This document shows, piece after piece, positions 58,876 through 64,000 of a stretch of DNA of 64,000 nt; position 1 is the stretch's first letter, and each line of letters opens with the position of its first letter. Below the pieces are notes generated by a model. That model did not search any database and was not told the origin of the DNA. It saw only the letters and a program-made list of their open reading frames with translations. Both the position numbers and the translations under genes were made by a program. Source of the stretch: Lyophyllum atratum (taxonomy: Eukaryota; Basidiomycota; Agaricomycetes; Agaricales; Lyophyllaceae); contig JACGCN010000069.1 of assembly GCA_014905825.1 (NCBI GenBank), forward strand, positions 89,440 through 153,439. Reading direction: 5' to 3'.

Positions 58876-60719
58876 AGGATGTCACGCCGGATTGAGTGCT
58901 ATCGCGGTTGATGGAGAGAGTGCTACCCCTGAGACATTCAAGGTATGTTAAACTTGGTCTAAAAGGTGTTCTTGAGGCTTACCGTTCGCTAGGATATCGA
59001 GGGGGGGGGAAGTATCGAGTTGTGACGATCAATCCAGAGGTCCTCATGGATAATGACGAGATCGCGAAGTTGTGGCACAAGCCTAGCGTGACGAAACACA
59101 TCCTATACATCACGTTTGATGAGGGCCACTGTGTTAGCACATGGAATACATTCCGAAATCAGTACAAGCATGTCGGGGATCTACGGTACCTCATTTCGGA
59201 AGACATCCCCTTCTACGTCGCCTCCGCCACTCTTCCACCGGCTATATTGCTTGACGTCGCTGAGATATTGCGGCTGCGATCTGGTAAGACAGAGCACATC
59301 ATCAGATCGAATGACCGACCCGAGATCAGCATCATGGTCCGAGGACTTAACTTCACAGTCTCGAGTTTCAAAGACCTTGATTTTCTCGTCCCTAAGGGCT
59401 TCAAGGAAGGTGACCCTCCCCTGCCGAAGTTCCTGATCTTCTTTGACAACACGAAGGAGGCCGAGGCAGCGTGCCATCATCTCCGCATGTTATTGCCACC
59501 CTCACTGCGGAAGAAAATCAAATGGTTTCATTCGACAATGACCCTGACGTACCGGGACGAAGAGTTGATGAACGTAAGAGAAGGCGACACCTGGGGGTTG
59601 TGTGGGACTGATTCTATCGGAATGGTGAATCAAATCCTGGGCTAATAAATAAGCACCATTGCGATCTGGACTGACGCAAAGGCATGAAAGGGAATGGACC
59701 TTCCCGATATCGAGATCGTCATCCAGTGGAAGGCTACATGCGATCTTTGCACGCTCTGGCAGCGATTTGGACAAGCGGGCGTGGAAGGGACCGCGAGGGC
59801 GTCGGGATCTTGCTGGTGGAAAAAAAAACACTTGGATGAAGAGCGAGTGGCGAAGGCGGGGAGGGCTGCGAAACGCACGAAAAAGGGAGCCGGCACTAAA
59901 CACAAAGCAAAAGACGCAGGAAATAACCTGGCAAAGAGGCCAGCACTTGCAGATAGAAGCATCAACCGAGTAGCTGCTGTTGATCAAGGCACTGACTCCG
60001 ACGATGGCGGCGACGCGGAGGAGCCAGATGACGCCGATGGCAGTACAGAGGCACCAGATGTTGGCGAGGAGGGATGGATCGCTGTGATGGAAGAACGTCG
60101 AATAAGATATGGTCAACGAGAGCCGAAGTCAATGCTTGCTGCGGCATCGAAAGGCAAAGGCAAAGCAAGGGCGGACATCGAGATCGGCAGTCCCATGGAC
60201 GACTTCATAAACGCCTCTGGACTTGGTTGTAAGTGTCGAAGGATCGTTACTGAGGTCTACTTTGCGAATGACCGGACACGTGAGTACCAGATCTTCCCTT
60301 TGATAATCGCGCTTCTCACGCACAGTTCCTTCGACAGCCCAGAACGACCATCTCCTCTGCGATCCAACGACCGAGCTTGGTTGCCGCCGCTGTGCCCCCA
60401 GAAAGCCTCGAGTGTGCTGTGATTTGTGCGCTTCCGAATCATTTGACAAGTACCGCCCTACACCCCTTGAGAAATCAGCTCGAGCACCCAGCAAGTCGAC
60501 TATCAAAAAGATTGAGATGACGACAACCCACTATGCCTTCAAGCGAGCGATCTTCGACTGGAGGAAGGAGCGCGCGGTTGCAAAATTCGGAGAGCTGGTG
60601 GTCCGCCGACTCGGTGCGAAGATGCTATCCGCGGATGAACTGGTCGATCGCATCGTTGAGTGCGCGCCTGCTCAGAAGCCCCTACTTCATGCGTCAGGAT
60701 TCTTCATGGCCGCTTATTA
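58876..60719 (+). pseudogene. truncated, frameshifted RecQ-family DNA helicase
   Basis: The N-terminal motifs (Q motif, Walker A) are absent. The homology starts at GLSAIAVDGESATPETFK (58890s), then an intron, then YRVVTINPEVLM, the DEGHC form of motif II, SATLPPAIL (III), KFLIFFDNTKEAEAACHHLR (IV) and GLCGTDSIGM|GMDLPDIEIVIQW, with an intron at about 59626-59691. Motif VI is damaged: after CTLWQRFGQAG, the expected GVGILLVEKK lies in another frame before HLDEERVAKAG resumes, so two compensating shifts flank it. The C-terminal CRRCAPRKPRVCCDLC cysteine region and the final frame to TAA at 60717-60719 remain. Intact relatives unwind DNA 3' to 5'; multicopy RecQ genes in repeats are common in basidiomycetes. 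Confidence 0.8.
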
Positions 60720-60840
60720 AGCGTGGATGAAAATTCATGTCAAGCGGAAGATTCCCCACATGCAGCTGCTCAAAGCGGTGGTTTCGAGCATTTAGATGGA
60801 CAGTGAGCTTGGTGACGCAGGATTCTTGTTAAGCGGTGAG

Positions 60841-62330
60841 ATTATACCGTCCTGTATAAGAGTACTCTTATATACAAATATCAAAATTTTGGGGATGTTA
60901 GGGGTCCAAAAGAGAGGTTATATATGTACCAATGAACCTTTAAAAAAGCTAAGAAATCGGCGGTCCGGTTGTGGAGAAAAAGGAGGGTAAAGTTGCGTGC
61001 TCCTGGAAGTAAATAAGTCACGTGACGTGGACCGTCATTTACCGTAATGCTTGGTGTGAACCGTCCTTCACCGTAATTGAGGTGAAAAGTGGAAACCCAG
61101 GTGCGAAACCAGGTGCGACGGATAACCCAGGTGCAAAAACAGGTGCGAGGCCAGGTGCGACGGATGCGGGGAGGTGCGACAGGAGGTGGGAATGGTACAA
61201 GGGCAGGTGCGGAACCAGGTGCGACGGATAACCCAGGTGCGACGGATGAGACCAGGTGCGAGAGGAGGTGCGACGGATGAGGGGAGGTGCCACGGGAGGT
61301 GCGAATGGTACAAGGGGAGGTGCGGAACCAGGTGCGACGGATAACCCAGGTGCGAGACCAGGTGCGACGGGAGGTGCGACATATAAACCAGGTGCGACGG
61401 ATGAGACCAGGTGCGAGAGGAGGTGCGACGGATGAAGGGAGGTGCGACGGGAGGTGCGAATGGTATAAGGGGAGGTGCGGAACCAGGGGCGACGGTTAAC
61501 CCAGGTGCGAGACCAGGTGCGACGGGAGGTGCGAAGTCAAAACCAGGTGCGAATTGTACAAGGGGAGGTGCGAAGCCAGGTGCGATGGTATAAACCAGGT
61601 GCCAGACCAGGTGCGACGGATAACCCAGGTGCGAGACCAGGTGCGACGGGAGGTGCGAATTGTACAAGGGGAGGTGCGAAGCCAGGTGCGATGGTATAAC
61701 CAGGTGCGGAACCAGGTGCGACGGATAACCCAGGTGCGAGACCAGGTGCGACGGGAGGTGCGAATCGTACAAGGGGAGGTGCGAAGCCAGGTGCGACGGA
61801 TAACCCAGGTGCGAGACCAGGTGCGACGGGAGGTGCGACATATAAACCAGGTGCGACGGATAAACCAGGTGCGAGAGGAGGTGCGACAGTATAAACCAGG
61901 TGCGAGACCAGGTGCGAGAGGAGGTGCGACGGAGAAGCCAGGTGCGAGAGCAGGTGCGAGAGGAGGTGCGACAGTATAAACCAGGTGCGAGAGCAGGTGC
62001 GAGAGGAGGTGCGACGGTATAAACCAGGTGCGACGGGTGAGGGGAGGTGCGAGAGGAGGTGCGACGGGTGAGGGGAGGTGCGAATGGTACAAGGGGAGGT
62101 GCGAAGCCAGGTGCAACGGTATAAACCAGGTGCGAGACCAGGTTTGGCATGGACACATGGTATACTTGGTTATCACGCACGCTTTGTCTGCGACTCAGCT
62201 GGCGGTCCCGGGTTCAATGCCCGGGTGTGTCAATCACCACTAGCGGCAAGATTTTCTTATTGTCATCTTTCTTTGCACCTTTCTCTCGAAATGTTGTGTT
62301 TCTAGTGATTTTCGCGTGAATGCTGACGGG
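60841..62330 (+). mobile_element. composite element, copy 3 (longest minisatellite)
   Basis: It begins at the exact ATTATACC end. Block and core match copies 1 and 2. The AGGTGCGA minisatellite runs 61095-62130 in variable 12-17 base steps and contains higher-order repeats. The tRNA-like segment is at 62151-62232 (A box 62158-62169, B box 62211-62221), followed by the same tail as copy 1. The long frames on both strands (for example 61068-62180, minus) come from the repeat. Confidence 0.7.
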
Positions 62331-62760
62331 GTAAAGTTGCGTGCTCCTGGAAGTAAATAAGTCACGTGACGTGGACCGTCATTCACCGTAATTGAGGTGT
62401 AAAGTGGAAAAAGTGGAAACCCAGGTGCGAAACCAGGTGTGACGGATAACCCAGGTGCGACGGGAGGTGCGACGGGAGGTGCGACATATAAACCAGGTGC
62501 GAAAGGGTTAAGGGGAGGTGCGAAGCCAGGTGCGACGGTATAAACCAGGTGGGTGACCAGGTGCGACGGATAACCCAGGTGTGGGGGAGGTGCGACAGCA
62601 GGTGCGAGAGGTACAAGGGCAGGTGCAACGGGAGGTGTAACGGTATAAAGCAGGTGTGAGAGGAGGTGCGACGGATGAGGGGAGGTGCGACAGGAGGTGC
62701 GAATGGTACGAGACCAGGTGCGAGACCAGGTGCAACGGGAGGTGCGAGGTGAAAAACCAT
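62331..62760. repeat. second core plus minisatellite of copy 3
   Basis: The core GTAAAGTTGCGTGCTCCTGG starts again at about 62331, followed by AGGTGCGA units to 62755 in a more diverged form. The order core-minisatellite-tRNA-like-core-minisatellite repeats that of copy 1. Confidence 0.65.
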
Positions 62761-63689
62761 GCAACCTCGGTATGTTGGAACCCTTATTGTCCTTTCCCGA
62801 AACAACATCGACCTGTGGCGGCGGCATTCCGACTGATTCCTTACTTTTTTCCCCGTTCCATCTCCTTCCCGAAAATGCCATCGACATCAAACACTCACTG
62901 ACTTTGAGATATGGAAGAAACCGACGTACTTGACAACGACGACCTACCGGAAATTGGTCCCGAGGCCGATTCCGACTCTGATTCTGATTAAGGGTTTCCC
63001 TTCACTATTTTATTTCTAACCCAACTTCCCATTTCACTTTCGAAGTTGCCTTTTCAAATTGCGCAACTCCAAGGGGTTTTCTGGCAATGAAGGGATCTGA
63101 GCCTGTCGCCGTTCTTACATTTTCTTGATTCCTTTTGTTTTTCCTTGACTTATTTTCACACCAGATATGACAAGACGACTTCAAGAAATTCACAAACAGC
63201 AAATTTATTATGTACAAGTATTTTTTCGTTACCGAGCTAGAGGCTGAGCCTCGGATTGTCGCTTACCTCTTCATCAGTCGGCTCGTCAACCTCTTTCTTG
63301 GGAGGAACCCCATATGCGTGTTGAGGATGGCATGGGTCTCCCAAATTTTCTTCTCAACTTCTTCCATATATCCTCGCGTGTTCCACGTCACGGAGGACCT
63401 GGTCTTTGGTCATGTTCGCGTGATACGGGCCTCGGTGAAGGTCGCAGATGATTCCACAGGCGCATGGCCGGCGCGAGGGTGGGCCCTGTATGGTCTGAGC
63501 ACTGCAACCTTGATTTTGGCGCATTTCTACGAGTCTGCCTGCACCGGCGGAATGTTGCACCTCGGTACTCACTTACCGAGGTTTTCATGATGCGGATACC
63601 GAGGTTCGCTGAGCTCGACTTGTTCACCATTTCCATACTCGTCCGCACGTGACGTAGGCCACCGGTCCCCTGAGGCCTACCTCCTAGCT
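62761..63689 (-). other. AT-richer stretch with minus-strand gene fragment
   Basis: On the minus strand, 63650-63354 shows SANLGIRIMKTS, a GTAAGT-CAG intron-like segment, then CSAQTIQGPPSRRPCACGII and HANMTKDQVLRDVEHARIYG up to a stop. A second part (PPKKEVDEPTDEE, about 63260-63310) lies in another frame. This could be the 3' end of an unrecognised gene or element ORF. On the plus strand a 26-residue acidic frame (62911-62991, ends EADSDSDSD) is seen. I name neither. Confidence 0.3.
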
Positions 63690-64000
63690 AGTGCGAGAGG
63701 AGGTGCGACGGATAAACCAGGTGCGAAACCAGGTGCGACGGTAAAAACCAGTTGTCAGGTGAGGTGCGAAACCAGGTGCGAGAGCAGGTGCGACGGATAA
63801 ACCAGGTGCGAGAGGAGGTGCGACAGTATAAACCAGGTGCGAGACCAGGTGCGAGAGGAGGTGCGACGGAGAAGCCAGGTGCGAGAGCAGGTGCGAGAGG
63901 AGGTGCGACGGTATAAACCAGGTGCGAGACCAGATGCTGTTAGGAGGTCCGACGGATAAAACCAGGTGCGACGGGTGAGGGAGGTGTGAGAGGAGGTGCG
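63690..64000. repeat. AGGTGCGA minisatellite, runs off the window
   Basis: Units such as CCAGGTGCGAGA and GGAGGTGCGACGG continue to the last base. It is probably part of another composite element beyond the window. Confidence 0.75.

Noticed and set aside
61068..62180. 370-codon frame on the minus strand made of SHL/APGL repeats
   Set aside because: It is the translation of the AGGTGCGA minisatellite; similar frames appear on both strands and in several phases.

Overview
The window reads as nuclear DNA of a mushroom-forming basidiomycete (Agaricomycete type). The evidence is intron-dense genes with 45-60 nt GT-AG introns, several F-box proteins of the agaric type, a fungal Set3-like PHD/SET gene, an ASCC1/AKAP7-type 2H phosphoesterase, and SNF2 and RecQ helicase genes sitting among repeats. 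There are no operons. The species cannot be named from the sequence.

1-36 kb is a gene-bearing half cut up by old, decayed dispersed repeats. It holds a short possible gene (700-1387), a 14-exon single-pass membrane protein (1556-3722), a small hypothetical gene (4764-5380, minus), three F-box genes (6308-8071; 13171-~14926; 19779-21539, minus), the 2H phosphoesterase gene (15736-17649, minus), an intron-bearing tRNA-Ala(CGC) (27409-27510), an eight-exon Set3-like gene coding for 1,714 aa (28823-34346), and an unrecognised three-exon gene (34744-35762, minus). A frameshifted partial copy of that last gene lies at 19.1 kb. Between these genes lie copies, some inverted, of one set of repeat modules (8.3-12.6 kb, 15.1-15.4 kb, 22.2-26.7 kb, 26.8-27.1 kb, 35.8-36.6 kb). 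They include a roughly 250-bp tandem repeat that carries a TATA-like block in each unit.

36.6-64 kb is repeat- and element-rich. A composite repeat with an exact 5' end (ATTATACC...) occurs at 36584, 39932 and 60841. It combines a conserved core, an AGGTGCGA-type minisatellite and a tRNA-derived segment with Pol III A and B boxes. Between these copies lies a striking locus. Two divergent genes, an unrecognised 874-aa protein (minus, 42585-45320) and a 1,406-aa SNF2 helicase (plus, 47277-52329), flank a large palindrome with two 0.42-0.44 kb arms and a 72-bp spacer (45843-46774). The 3' half of the SNF2 gene is then repeated twice more in tandem (52653-57815). Each divergent gene is broken by one extra base in a homopolymer, and removing that base restores a complete, phase-consistent gene model. 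Downstream are a permuted copy of the palindrome arm, a 0.3-kb inverted-repeat element full of CCGCGAC hairpins, and a truncated, frameshifted RecQ helicase.

The most unusual structure is the 42.5-58.4 kb locus, which could be one large mobile or amplifying unit. The triplication and the homopolymer indels could also be partly assembly artefacts, and that must be settled first.
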